Shown: positions 12,047 through 19,201, numbered from the stretch's first letter. The stretch is DNA of 34,000 nt from an uncultured Chloroflexota bacterium (GCA_903925955.1 CAIYHO010000268.1:1-34000); one strand, 5' to 3'. Numbers and translations are program-made. Notes: a model not told the origin generated them from the sequence alone.

Positions 12047-12373
12047 CTTCTGCCTTGCGCGTGGCGCAGCGGGCACCCTATGGAAGCGGTGTTGCTGTAC
12101 CAAGCCCGAGAGGCTGGCGCAACGACGGAGCGGCACAGCCCGAGACCGAGACCATTGGCCGCAAGCTGCACGGAGTCAGCACGAGAACCTCTCGGGGGTC
12201 TCCCGTGGCCACTCGCACTTATGCCGCTAACGCCGTGCAGCACCATTTCCTCGCAGGATTCCCTCGTCAGGCGCACGGAACGCCAGTTGGTCCCGTCGGC
12301 TCGCTCGGACAGGTGACCTCCAGCCGCTTGACGACTGACTTCGAAGAGGCGAAGTCCCGACTCTTCGCCGCCT
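12047..12373. other. Convergent intergenic region
   Basis: This 327-bp gap lies between the stop of the STAND gene (plus) and the stop of the GIY-YIG gene (minus). Short frames exist but none has a recognisable product or a sensible start. The only clear structure is the hairpin at 12337-12356. Confidence 0.6.
12337..12356. terminator. Possible bidirectional terminator hairpin
   Basis: GACTTCG (12337-12343) and CGAAGTC (12350-12356) form a perfect 7-bp stem around AAGAGG. It sits 18 bp past the end of the minus-strand GIY-YIG gene, where a terminator between convergent genes is expected. There is no T-run. Confidence 0.4.
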
Positions 12374-13105
12374 TCACGCGTTCACGTACCGGATGGGGTT
12401 CTGGCCGCCCTTGCCCACTGAGTACCCCACGTATCGGTCTCGCAGGTCTGTCGCGACGTCGCCCTCGAACTCCCAGCGGCCCCTTCCAGCAAAGCCCGAC
12501 GCGTCGCGCGTCCGGTAGGTGAGCGTGCCCGACGGGTGCCACGCCTTGATGAGGTACACCTCGCGCACGATGCCCTGGTACACGGCCAGCGCCAGCTCTG
12601 CGCGCGCCCGCCGCTCGCCCAGGACCCAGATGCCGCGCGTGGCCTCGTACAGCTCCTCGGCCGTCATGTCGCTGCGGTAGAGCTGGTTGATGGTGATCAG
12701 CAGCGCCGGCTCCTGCACCTCGACCGGCTGCGCGGTGAGCATGATGATGACCTCCTGCGACGCGATGCGGCCAAACGTGTGGCCGTCAAACCCGGCCATC
12801 TTGTTGGTCAGTGGGGGCCGGCCGATGAGGTCAATCGCGGCCGCTTCCACCATCGCCGCCTCGGCGTCGGTGAGCCCGTAGCGCAGCAGGTCGATGCGCG
12901 GCTCCAGGCCCGCCGCCCTTATCTCGGCGATGCGCCGGACCTTGGCGCTCTCGGACTGCTCGTCGAGGTGGGCGAACAGCCGGGCGCCCTTGCCCTTGCC
13001 GATGTAGAAGACCTGGCCGTCCCGCGGGTCCGAGTAGAGGTACACGTAGGACCGCAGGGTCGCGGCGACCTCGTCGGTGATGGCATGGATGGGGCGCTCG
13101 CTCAC
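12374..13105 (-). CDS. LEM-3-like GIY-YIG domain protein
   Basis: This 243-residue protein begins with a GIY-YIG nuclease-like domain: SYVYLYSDP and GQVFYIGKGKGARLFAHL (about residues 19-46) match the LEM-3/Ankle1-like branch. The conserved glutamate region AEAAMVEAAAIDLIGRPPLTNK follows, and the DLIG.PPLTNK ending is typical. The C-terminal ~130 residues (from about GHTFGRI) form a second domain that also recurs in this family. The GTG start at 13105 is chosen because it follows a GAGGG sequence and the domain begins just after it; longer starts run into the preceding channel gene. It lies 10 bp downstream of the channel gene, so the two form an operon. A nuclease activity is predicted, not shown. 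Confidence 0.83.
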   Translation of the reverse strand: MSERPIHAITDEVAATLRSYVYLYSDPRDGQVFYIGKGKGARLFAHLDEQSESAKVRRIAEIRAAGLEPRIDLLRYGLTDAEAAMVEAAAIDLIGRPPLTNKMAGFDGHTFGRIASQEVIIMLTAQPVEVQEPALLITINQLYRSDMTAEELYEATRGIWVLGERRARAELALAVYQGIVREVYLIKAWHPSGTLTYRTRDASGFAGRGRWEFEGDVATDLRDRYVGYSVGKGGQNPIRYVNA

Positions 13106-13115
13106 AGTCGCGCCC

Positions 13116-13898
13116 TCAGACCCGCTCGAGCAGTTCGTCGCGCTTCGCGTGGAACTGTGCCTCGGTGATGCAGCCCGCCTTGTGCAGTTCGGCCAGGTGC
13201 CCGATTGCGACAAGCGGATGCAAGTTGGCTGCCCGAGCCTTGTCATCGTGGACCAGGAACGACGTCACCATCGCGGTGACGGCGCTGAACAGCGCAACGC
13301 CAAGCAGCATCAAGACGATGGCCACAATGCGGCCCTCGGGCGTGGCCGGCACGATGTCGCCGTAGCCGGCCCCGGTCATGGTGGAGAGGCCCCACCAGAG
13401 CCCGTCCCATGGGGTGGCCAGTTCCGGGTTTGCCCCGTGCTCCACGGCGTACATCCCAATCGACGTGAAGGCAACCACGCCCAGCCAACCTGCCACCAGC
13501 CAGACGAGGCCGCGGTGCTCGGCCAGGCGCTTGAGATCCCCGATTGCACGCGCTCCGCCGGCGAAGATCCGCACCAGGCGCAATAGGCGAAGGAGCCGCA
13601 GGACGCGAAGGCCGCGGGTTGGCGGGACAAGTGCGGCGAGGTCAATCCAGTGGTCGGCCAAATACGCCCGCCGGGAGGCAGCTGCCCACAGCCTGCTGAA
13701 GAACTCCACTGCGAATACCGCTGTCAGCGTCCACTCCAGCGCGGCCGCGGCAGGCAGCTCGTCATCCGGGACAAACCCAAGGCCCACAAAGACGATGGCC
13801 AGTGCCGCGAACGTGAGCTCCCAGGTGGTGTCGTGGCTGTCGATGAAGGCCACATACCGGGCACGCAGGCTTTGGCGCGCCTCCGTTGCCTGCGTCAT
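13116..13898 (-). CDS. Voltage-gated-type potassium/cation channel with SHOCT tail
   Basis: This 260-residue membrane protein has the six-helix layout of a Kv/KvAP-like channel. The S4-like segment RGLRVLRLLRLLRLVRIF (about residues 96-113) carries regularly spaced arginines. The pore loop is WWGLSTMTGAGYGDIVPATP. The selectivity filter reads GAGYGD (176-181) where the usual signature is TVGYGD. S6 follows as IVAIVLMLLGVALFSAV. The last ~35 residues form a SHOCT-like motif (LAELHKAGCITEAQFHAKRDELL), a short domain usually involved in oligomerisation. It would conduct cations across the cytoplasmic membrane. It is the first gene of a two-gene unit with the GIY-YIG protein. The ATG at 13898 is a good start. 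Confidence 0.9.
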   Translation of the reverse strand: MTQATEARQSLRARYVAFIDSHDTTWELTFAALAIVFVGLGFVPDDELPAAAALEWTLTAVFAVEFFSRLWAAASRRAYLADHWIDLAALVPPTRGLRVLRLLRLLRLVRIFAGGARAIGDLKRLAEHRGLVWLVAGWLGVVAFTSIGMYAVEHGANPELATPWDGLWWGLSTMTGAGYGDIVPATPEGRIVAIVLMLLGVALFSAVTAMVTSFLVHDDKARAANLHPLVAIGHLAELHKAGCITEAQFHAKRDELLERV

Positions 13899-13981
13899 GC
13901 GTTTGCGTCCGACCGAGTGTGCTGCGCCATCGTCGTCCCTCCAGGCAGGTTGCCTCTGTGGCTAAGGCCTAGATCATGGGG

Positions 13982-14242
13982 CTACATGCGGGTCGCCTGC
14001 TCGGGCCGCCCGCATTGCGGCCTTCTCGCCCAACCGCTCACCGCCCCCGCCACCGCCCGCTCCAGCCGCCGCGACACGCCGCGCATCGACGGGCTCGCCT
14101 CGCCCGTGCGCTCGTCGCAGTAGAGGCCGCGGCGGACCTCCAGCATCACCGCGGACACGCGCGCATCCCGCCACCATCGCGTCGAGCGCCGCGTGGTAGG
14201 GACGCTCCGGACCTCGCCACGCCCCGGTCGCCGATGCGGCAT
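13982..14242 (-). pseudogene. N-formylglutamate amidohydrolase, C-terminal remnant
   Basis: The segment RDARVSAVMLEVRRGLYCDE, followed by RTGEASPSMRGVSRRLERAV, matches the C-terminal end of N-formylglutamate amidohydrolases (xRVxAVMxExRRxLYxDE). There is no proper N-terminus here. A neighbouring frame just upstream reads PERPYHAALDAMVAG, which resembles a more central part of the same family, suggesting a further frameshift or internal deletion. The matching N-terminal half lies at 15824-16087 on the same strand, beyond the AbiE module. Together they look like one gene broken apart. Confidence 0.68.
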
Positions 14243-14262
14243 CGGTCGTCCGGGCGCTGGGC

Positions 14263-14955
14263 TCAGGAGAGTTGCAGCGCCTTCAGCCTGCGGGCGACGT
14301 CCTCAACCGCCGTCTCGAACGTGGGGATGTGCTCCGGCGCCACCCACTCCTTGAGGGTTGACTCCCAGTTCTTTGAGATCTCGTCGAGGTTGGCGCGCCA
14401 GAGGTCCGCCTTCCAGCGCTTGTGGCGGGTGCCGGTCTGGAGCTTGACGTCAACCGCCTTGGCGAGGTCCTTCGGGTCGAGGTGCCAGCCCGACTCGCAC
14501 AGGTAAAGACGCAGGTCGAACAGGTCGCGGGGCTGGGCGCGCTGCACGAGGGCGCGGATCTTCTCCGACACAAGCTCAACCTCGGCCAGCGCCGGAATTG
14601 AGAACGGGTCGATGCCGATGTCGGTCACATTGAAGGTTGCGTCCCGCACGGCGAAGACTAGGTCCTCGCGGATGCTGATCTCGATCTTGGCACTGCCACC
14701 GTCGGTGAGGGACTCGAACTGTAGGTGGATGACCTCGCCGCCAGGCGTGCGCTCTGGCTCGCCCTCCTGGCGGACCCGAAACTGGCGACCCGCCAACTCG
14801 ACCTCCCGGAGCACCTCCTCTGGATCAACCCGCTTGAGGTGGCCGCTTGTGAAGTCGATGTCCGCTGACGCGCGGGGCGATCGCAGTTCGCCGGCCATCA
14901 GCATGCCGCCCTTGAGCGCTACTGCGTGGACGAAGGACTTGGGGTTGGACGCCAT
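14263..14955 (-). CDS. abiEii: AbiEii-type nucleotidyltransferase toxin (module 1)
   Basis: This 230-residue protein belongs to the AbiEii/DUF1814 nucleotidyltransferase family, the toxin half of type IV toxin-antitoxin systems. The catalytic motif is present: ALKGGMLMAGELRSP with Gly16-Gly17, then ASADIDF with Asp32 and Asp34. The C-terminal motif SEKIRALVQRAQPRDLFDLR is also typical. The ATG at 14955 is the only usable start after the antitoxin stop, 33 bp away and in the same frame as the antitoxin. The family N-terminus is therefore short here, but all core motifs are retained. Relatives transfer nucleotides to tRNA or other acceptors; the substrate here is unknown. Confidence 0.88.
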   Translation of the reverse strand: MASNPKSFVHAVALKGGMLMAGELRSPRASADIDFTSGHLKRVDPEEVLREVELAGRQFRVRQEGEPERTPGGEVIHLQFESLTDGGSAKIEISIREDLVFAVRDATFNVTDIGIDPFSIPALAEVELVSEKIRALVQRAQPRDLFDLRLYLCESGWHLDPKDLAKAVDVKLQTGTRHKRWKADLWRANLDEISKNWESTLKEWVAPEHIPTFETAVEDVARRLKALQLS

Positions 14956-14988
14956 GCGCCGGCGGCGATGTCCTGCGGCGTTCGCGTA

Positions 14989-15750
14989 TCAGGCACGGAT
15001 CCTCCATCGCGCCGAGAAGGTGCCCCGCCGGGACTGCGGAAGCAGGCTGACGGTGAACGTCGGATGCAGTTGGAGGAGGGCAGACGGAACGGGCACGCCG
15101 CCCTCGTCGAGCAAGAACCCGAGACGCTGGGCGGCCGCGCTGCTTGCTCCCAGCGCCCGCGTGCCGGCCTCCTCCACCTCGTCTTGCCGAAGGCTGCGGA
15201 GCACCTCGGGCAGGAGCGAGAAGTGGGTCATGCGCTTGGGGTGGTCGACAGCGTCCACGACGGCCTGCACCCGGGATGCAACCTTGACGGGGAAGCCGTC
15301 GACTCGCGTCTCGTACCAGTCCGCAGCCCCAAACTTGCGAGCGACGACGATGAGGGCCTCCACCTTGGCGCCACCCGCCTTGAAGGTTGCAAGCGCGCCG
15401 CCTGTCGGCACAGCGGCCCTGATGACGGGCACCGGCTGGTCCATCAGGCGGTGGAACGTCAGCGCCGCATCGGTCGTGATGTAGTGTTCTCGGCTGCCGT
15501 ACACGCCGCTCGCGACGGCTATCGCCGGCGTGGCCCGAACGGGGTCCACCACCACATAGACACCGCGCTTGACTGGTTGCAGGAGGCCCGCATGGGCCAT
15601 GCGGCGGATGACCATCCACGCATCCACGCCCGGCGACGCGTCGTCTTGCGAGACGAGGGATCTCCAGTACTCGCTCTTGGTGTCGAGGACGGCGACACGC
15701 GCTCGCAAGAGCGTCCGGTGCAGGTCGGTCTGCTTCATGGTCTGCCCCAT
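14989..15750 (-). CDS. abiEi: AbiEi-type antitoxin / transcriptional regulator (module 1)
   Basis: This protein (253 residues from ATG 15750; 241 from ATG 15738) is an AbiEi-family antitoxin. An N-terminal winged helix (WMVIRRMAHAGLLQPVKRGVYVV) is followed by the AbiEi C-terminal domain (HYITTDAALTFHRLMDQ, FGAADWYETRVDGFPVKVAS, VVDAVDHPKRMTHF, AAAQRLGFLLDE). Type IV antitoxins counter the toxin without stable binding and often repress their own operon. A longer reading from 15822 would run through the palindromic promoter and is rejected. A promoter with -35 TTGTAC and -10 TATAGT lies 25-55 bp upstream, overlapped by a perfect palindrome (15771-15798). The toxin gene follows after 33 bp. Confidence 0.9.
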   Translation of the reverse strand: MGQTMKQTDLHRTLLRARVAVLDTKSEYWRSLVSQDDASPGVDAWMVIRRMAHAGLLQPVKRGVYVVVDPVRATPAIAVASGVYGSREHYITTDAALTFHRLMDQPVPVIRAAVPTGGALATFKAGGAKVEALIVVARKFGAADWYETRVDGFPVKVASRVQAVVDAVDHPKRMTHFSLLPEVLRSLRQDEVEEAGTRALGASSAAAQRLGFLLDEGGVPVPSALLQLHPTFTVSLLPQSRRGTFSARWRIRA

Positions 15751-15770
15751 GACTGGTGTGTTGCTTTCTG

Positions 15771-15798
15771 GCCCACTATACACATTCGTATAGTGGGC
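15771..15798. promoter_or_regulatory. Probable AbiEi operator: perfect palindrome with 11-bp arms
   Basis: GCCCACTATAC (15771-15781) and GTATAGTGGGC (15788-15798) are an exact inverted repeat around six bases. On the minus strand it covers the -10 box and the whole spacer of the module 1 promoter, an ideal place for autorepression by the antitoxin. Confidence 0.75.
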
Positions 15799-15804
15799 GT
15801 ACAA
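15775..15804 (-). promoter_or_regulatory. Predicted promoter of AbiE module 1
   Basis: Read on the minus strand, TTGTAC (15804-15799) and TATAGT (15780-15775) are separated by 18 bases. The -10 box differs from TATAAT at one position; the -35 box is weak. The ATG at 15750 lies 24 bp downstream of the -10 box. Confidence 0.5.
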
Positions 15805-15823
15805 CAAACACCCGAGTCTCAAC

Positions 15824-16087
15824 TCAGCCGTGGCAGTCCACCACCAGGCGCGAGAGGCCGTTGGCGAACCGCGTGGCGCCCAGCCGCCCCGTCCAGGCGT
15901 ACAGCTCGCGGGTGCGCCAGTCCGTCATGCGGACGAGCTCGGCGGCGAGCTCGGCGTCAGACAGCAGGATGCCGGCGCGAACCTCTGCCGGGATCCAAGT
16001 GGAGCCGTGGGGGATGTGCGCCACGATGGGCCGGGCGGCCACGCGCGGGCGGATGAGGCGGAAGGGGAGAGGCGCGGCGGCGGTCAT
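15824..16087 (-). pseudogene. N-formylglutamate amidohydrolase, N-terminal remnant
   Basis: This 87-residue fragment reads IVAHIPHGSTWIPAEVRAGI, then AELVRMTDWRTRELYAW and RFANGLSRLVVDCHG, the N-terminal third of N-formylglutamate amidohydrolases (HIPHxS and TDW motifs). It stops immediately after VVDCHG, whereas complete enzymes are about 260 residues. The ending could be a junction between the SRLVVD and LIVDCH motifs of the family, which share sequence. The remaining C-terminal piece is at 13982-14242, so the AbiE module 1 and its promoter stand where the middle of the gene should be. The fragment is unlikely to be active because it lacks most of the fold. Confidence 0.75.
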
Positions 16088-16184
16088 GGAGCAGGCAGCG
16101 TAGCGCCCCGGGTAAGCCACAGATAAGCGTCCGGGAGCAGGATGTGGACGCCCAGCCGTTCACGTTTGCAAGAGACCGGACAGG

Positions 16185-16208
16185 GTTGTCCGCGCCGCGA
16201 GGGACAAC
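16185..16208. promoter_or_regulatory. Inverted repeat before AbiEi module 2, candidate operator
   Basis: GTTGTCC (16185-16191) and GGACAAC (16202-16208) form an exact 7-bp inverted repeat with a 10-base spacer, immediately before the GTG at 16209 and over its GAGGG ribosome-binding site. Confidence 0.5.
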
Positions 16209-17102
16209 GTGCCTGCCCTAAAGCGCACTAAGATGTCGTTGAACAACATTATGAACACTTCTAAGGCAGACTCCGCAAGTCGCATCGGACCGCTCGAGCA
16301 CTCGCTCCTGCGGGCGATGGACCGTTCCCGCGCCCGCGTGTGGAGCATGTCGCGCGCATCACTCCCGACCGGCATGACGCGCGAGCAGGCACGCCAGGCG
16401 CTGAGTCGGCTCGCCAAAGCCGGGCTCGTTGAGCGGATTGAGCGTGGAGCCTATCTGGTTGAGCCGCGCTCAGGGCGAGTTCCGGTGCTTCCGGTCGACC
16501 TCGTCGGCGCGTGGTTCGAGGGTGAACCGTACGCGGTGGTCGGCGGGGCCGCAGCCGAAGTCCACCGGCTGACGCTCGACACGCCAAGCATCGTCGAAGT
16601 CCAAGTTGCACGCCGCAAGGGTCCGATCCACTTCCGCGGCAACCTGTTCACGTTTCCCCTCGGGGACCAGCAATCAGTCGCAGTGGACAACACCACCGTC
16701 AAGGTTGGCCAGGGCTCCTGCGTTGTGGCCTCACCCGGCAAGGCGGTCGTCATGCTCCTCGCGCACGAATCCGCACGCCACGCCGGAGGCCCGCGCAGCG
16801 ACGCGTCCCTGGTCGTCGAGATGCTGGAGCGTGGCCGCCTGCGCAACCTTTGGACGCGCACTGACTGGCGAGGTCTTGTGGCTCGGCATGCGAACAGCGT
16901 CGCCGCCCGCCGCCTTGGCCACCTTCTCGACCAGTTGGGCATTGCCGGCTCGGACAGCCTGCTGACCTTCCGCGGGGCGGGTGGCAACAAGGCGTTCTCG
17001 CCGCTGTACCCGCCTGTCGGTCCCGTTGACACACGGTGGCGGCTCATCCTGAATGACCCGTCGCTGCCCTCTGGAGGGCGCGATGCAGACACTCTCGGCT
17101 GA
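16209..17102 (+). CDS. AbiEi-like antitoxin / transcriptional regulator (module 2)
   Basis: This protein (297 residues from GTG 16209) has an N-terminal winged helix (EQARQALSRLAKAGLVERIERGAYLV) and an AbiEi-like C-terminal domain (YAVVGGAAAEVHRLTLDTP, VQVARRKGPIHFRG, VVASPGKAVVMLLAH, NSVAARRLGHLLDQLG). It is therefore the antitoxin/regulator half of a type IV system. GTG 16209 has a GAGGG box at a good distance; ATGs at 16233 and 16251 are alternatives. It differs strongly from the AbiEi proteins of modules 1 and 3. The downstream gene overlaps by 20 bp and is a degenerate AbiEii, so this may be an orphaned antitoxin. Confidence 0.83.
   Translation: MPALKRTKMSLNNIMNTSKADSASRIGPLEHSLLRAMDRSRARVWSMSRASLPTGMTREQARQALSRLAKAGLVERIERGAYLVEPRSGRVPVLPVDLVGAWFEGEPYAVVGGAAAEVHRLTLDTPSIVEVQVARRKGPIHFRGNLFTFPLGDQQSVAVDNTTVKVGQGSCVVASPGKAVVMLLAHESARHAGGPRSDASLVVEMLERGRLRNLWTRTDWRGLVARHANSVAARRLGHLLDQLGIAGSDSLLTFRGAGGNKAFSPLYPPVGPVDTRWRLILNDPSLPSGGRDADTLG
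16238..16247. promoter_or_regulatory. Second small palindrome near AbiEi module 2 start
   Basis: GTTGAACAAC repeats the GTTG/CAAC half-sites of the upstream inverted repeat (16185-16208). It lies between the candidate start codons at 16233 and 16251, so it is either inside the 5' end of the gene or a second operator if the later start is used. Confidence 0.35.
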
Positions 17103-17559
17103 AGAGCTGAACGACTACGCGGACGAATACGGGCTTGACGCTGCTCTGGCGCAGCGCGACTACGTTGCCGTCCGGATCGCCCACGCCATCGCCAGCGACC
17201 CGGCGGTGGGCGGCGTTATCGCCGTCAACGAGATGATCGCCGAGAAGTGGCGGTGCCTCGTCCAGCGCAGCCCCAAACGGCCCGGCGACCCCTACGACCT
17301 CTGGTTCCTCTGGACCGACTTCGCAAAGCGCAAGCCGCGGACCCACGACGATGTGACTGACGGCGCCGAGGTCCGTCGTCTGGTCCCGCAGAAGGTGGAG
17401 ATCCACGATGGCTGGGCAGTTCTAGTCGAGCGCCTCGACCAGTACAAGCCGGTTTGGGCGGCGGCCATCGGCAAGACGCTGCCCCTTGGCGCCCCGCCAT
17501 TCCCGGAAGTGCGCAAGGCCGTGCTGGAGGCCGCCAGGGCCTGGACGCCCTGGGCGTGA
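17083..17559 (+). CDS. AbiEii-like protein lacking the nucleotidyltransferase core (module 2)
   Basis: This 158-residue protein overlaps the AbiEi gene by 20 bp and starts at ATG 17083 behind GGAGG (17073-17077). Residues 1-44 match the N-terminus of one AbiEii branch (EELNDYADEYGLDAALAQRDY, VRIAHAIASDPA). The sequence then jumps directly to the C-terminal family motif AVNEMIAEKWRCLVQRSP and DPYDLWFLWTDF. The whole region with the GG...S.DID nucleotidyltransferase signature is absent, yet the frame is kept and the C-terminus is complete. The junction is near residue 44. It cannot be a nucleotidyltransferase. It may be a disarmed toxin under decay or a retained regulatory piece. Confidence 0.75.
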   Translation: MQTLSAEELNDYADEYGLDAALAQRDYVAVRIAHAIASDPAVGGVIAVNEMIAEKWRCLVQRSPKRPGDPYDLWFLWTDFAKRKPRTHDDVTDGAEVRRLVPQKVEIHDGWAVLVERLDQYKPVWAAAIGKTLPLGAPPFPEVRKAVLEAARAWTPWA

Positions 17560-17593
17560 TCCCGCAGCGAAGGGGGTGAGGTCCAGAAGCCCC

Positions 17594-17614
17594 TGTGACA
17601 TCGAACCTGTCACA
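17594..17614. promoter_or_regulatory. Inverted repeat between module 2 and the lipoprotein gene
   Basis: TGTGAC (17594-17599) and GTCACA (17609-17614) flank nine bases. It resembles a widened CRP/FNR-like site, but the spacing differs from the usual TGTGA-N6-TCACA. It may be an operator or a weak hairpin after the module 2 stop. Confidence 0.3.
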
Positions 17615-17692
17615 ACACCCCTCCACCCTGATGCCAAGGCGATCGTCTAGATCGAGCGCGAACACGCATCACACCCGGACGAGGAGGGGCAA

Positions 17693-18295
17693 ATGGGCAT
17701 GAAGCTTCTGTTCCTGGCGATGGGCCTTGTGCTCGTTGCCGGCTGTGGCGCATCCGCTGCGCCGGTCGCCACCACCATCGTGGTCTATGTGACGCCTGCG
17801 CCAACGCTGGCTCCGACGCCCGCACCCACCGCGGCTCCCACGGCAACACCGGTGATCACGCCCGAGCCCACGGCGGAACCCACGCCGGAACTCACGCTGG
17901 AGCCCACGCCGGAACCAACTCCCGCTCCCACCCCGGCCATCAGCTACACCAAGCTCACGTCGCGCGCCTTTGCGCTCCTGGTGAAGAACCCGGACCGATA
18001 CACCGGCAAGGGCTACTACCTGTGGGGCTGCATCTCCCAATTTGACGCCGCCACTGGGGATGACTCGTTCCGGGCGCAGACGTCCTACGCGAGGATCGAG
18101 TGGTGGTGGTCTGACGGCGAGAACGTGTTCTTCACCGGCAGCGCGGACCGGCTCTCGCAGTTCGTCGCGAATGACATCGTGTACATGAAGGTCATCTCGC
18201 TCGGGTCGTACTCGTACGACACGCAGAATGGCGGCAACACCACCGTGCCCATGTTCCAGGTGCTGACCATCAGCCGCAAGGGGGACTGCTCGTAG
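17693..18295 (+). CDS. Small lipoprotein with proline/threonine-rich linker
   Basis: This 200-residue protein has a lipoprotein signal peptide (MKLLFLAMGLVLVAGC, lipobox LVAGC with Cys18). Residues 30-80 form a low-complexity Pro-Thr-Ala-Glu linker of the PTPEPT kind, which tethers a domain away from the membrane. The C-terminal ~115 residues form a compact domain (NPDRYTGKGYYLWGCISQFD, ARIEWWWSDGENVFFTGSAD, VPMFQVLTISRKGDCS). The GKGYYLWG...VQF-like pattern recalls small beta-barrel lipoproteins of actinobacteria and Chloroflexota; no function is established. The start has a strong GGAGGGG (17683-17689). It lies between two AbiE modules but shows no link to them. Confidence 0.85.
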   Translation: MGMKLLFLAMGLVLVAGCGASAAPVATTIVVYVTPAPTLAPTPAPTAAPTATPVITPEPTAEPTPELTLEPTPEPTPAPTPAISYTKLTSRAFALLVKNPDRYTGKGYYLWGCISQFDAATGDDSFRAQTSYARIEWWWSDGENVFFTGSADRLSQFVANDIVYMKVISLGSYSYDTQNGGNTTVPMFQVLTISRKGDCS

Positions 18296-18386
18296 CACCC
18301 CATCCGCATGACGCGATCAGGCACGGTGAGGGGTGGGGCAGAACCGAGCGCCGTTGCCATGTCGTCGCGGACAGGGTGAAGAACAC

Positions 18387-18423
18387 TTGACTATTGTGTC
18401 CATATTAGACACGATATACGTAT
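18387..18423 (+). promoter_or_regulatory. Promoter/operator region of AbiE module 3
   Basis: This AT-rich patch directly precedes the AbiEi start. It contains TTGACT (18387-18392, -35-like), the inverted repeat GTGTC-N7-GACAC (18396-18400 and 18408-18412), and ATACGTAT, a perfect 8-bp palindrome overlapping the ATG (18416-18423). No ribosome-binding site is visible, so the message may be leaderless. A correctly spaced -10 box was not found. Confidence 0.5.
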
Positions 18424-19201
18424 GAGATTCACGAAATGGATCGACGCCCTCGCTGCGCGCGGCCGCTTCGTCTTCACGCTTGCCGATGCCGCCCAGGCCG
18501 CTGGCTCGTCGCCGGACGCGGCGAAGTTGTCGATACAGCACGCCGCAAGGGCCGGCGTCCTCTACTCGCCGGCGCGGGGCCTGTGGGTGATCGTGCCCGC
18601 GGAGGATCGCGCCGAAGGGATCGCATCGTGGCGCCTGTACCTGGACCCGATGCTGCGTCGTGAGGGACGGAGCTACTACCTCGGCCTGCTGTCCGCGGCG
18701 GCTCAGCACGGGGCTTCGGCGCAGGCCTCTCAACAGGTGCAGGTCATCGTGGACCGGCCCCGAGCCGCCATCCAGGCTGGGCGCCAGCGGATTGTCTTTG
18801 TGACTCGGCGCCGCGCCGCGCTCGCACCCACAACGCCCATCGTGGTCCCAACCGGTCGCATCCCGGTATCGACGCCCGAGATGACAGCCCTCGACCTTGT
18901 GGCCTACCCGGCGCACGCGGGAGGTTGGGGAAACGTCATCACGGTGCTGAGAGACCTCGCGCCCGGCATGACAGCAACAGGGATGCAGGCCGTTGCTGGC
19001 GTCCAGCCTGCCACGACGGACATCCAGCGGCTTGGCTGGCTGCTCGAGGACCTCGATGCCGAAGACGCCGCGGCACCGCTGCGGGGCCTCCTCGCCGAAC
19101 GCGCGACCACCTTCGTTCCGCTCGATCCGCGGGCCCGGCGCGACGGACCTCGGGACAGCCGTTGGCGCATCATCGAGAACGTCGCGGTTGAGCCGGACTG
19201 A
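18422..19201 (+). CDS. abiEi: AbiEi-type antitoxin / transcriptional regulator (module 3)
   Basis: This 259-residue protein has a helix-turn-helix region (FTLADAAQAAGSSPDAAKLSIQ, then AGVLYSPARGLWVIVP). The AbiEi C-terminal domain follows (WRLYLDPMLRREGRSYYLGLLSAAAQHG, QVIVDRPRAAIQAGRQRIVFV, VSTPEMTALDLVAYP, DIQRLGWLLEDLD). It is the antitoxin and probable autorepressor of an intact type IV module. The inverted repeat GTGTC-N7-GACAC just upstream is the probable operator. Its stop overlaps the toxin start by one base (TGATG), so toxin translation depends on antitoxin translation. Confidence 0.9.
   Translation: MRFTKWIDALAARGRFVFTLADAAQAAGSSPDAAKLSIQHAARAGVLYSPARGLWVIVPAEDRAEGIASWRLYLDPMLRREGRSYYLGLLSAAAQHGASAQASQQVQVIVDRPRAAIQAGRQRIVFVTRRRAALAPTTPIVVPTGRIPVSTPEMTALDLVAYPAHAGGWGNVITVLRDLAPGMTATGMQAVAGVQPATTDIQRLGWLLEDLDAEDAAAPLRGLLAERATTFVPLDPRARRDGPRDSRWRIIENVAVEPD

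Noticed and set aside
15751-15822. Longer N-terminus for AbiEi module 1
   Set aside because: It would be translated through the perfect palindrome and the predicted promoter; the family N-terminus fits the starts at 15750 or 15738.
17594-17614. CRP/FNR binding site
   Set aside because: The half-sites match TGTGA/TCACA but the spacing is eleven bases instead of six, so a specific regulator cannot be named. It is kept only as a generic inverted repeat.
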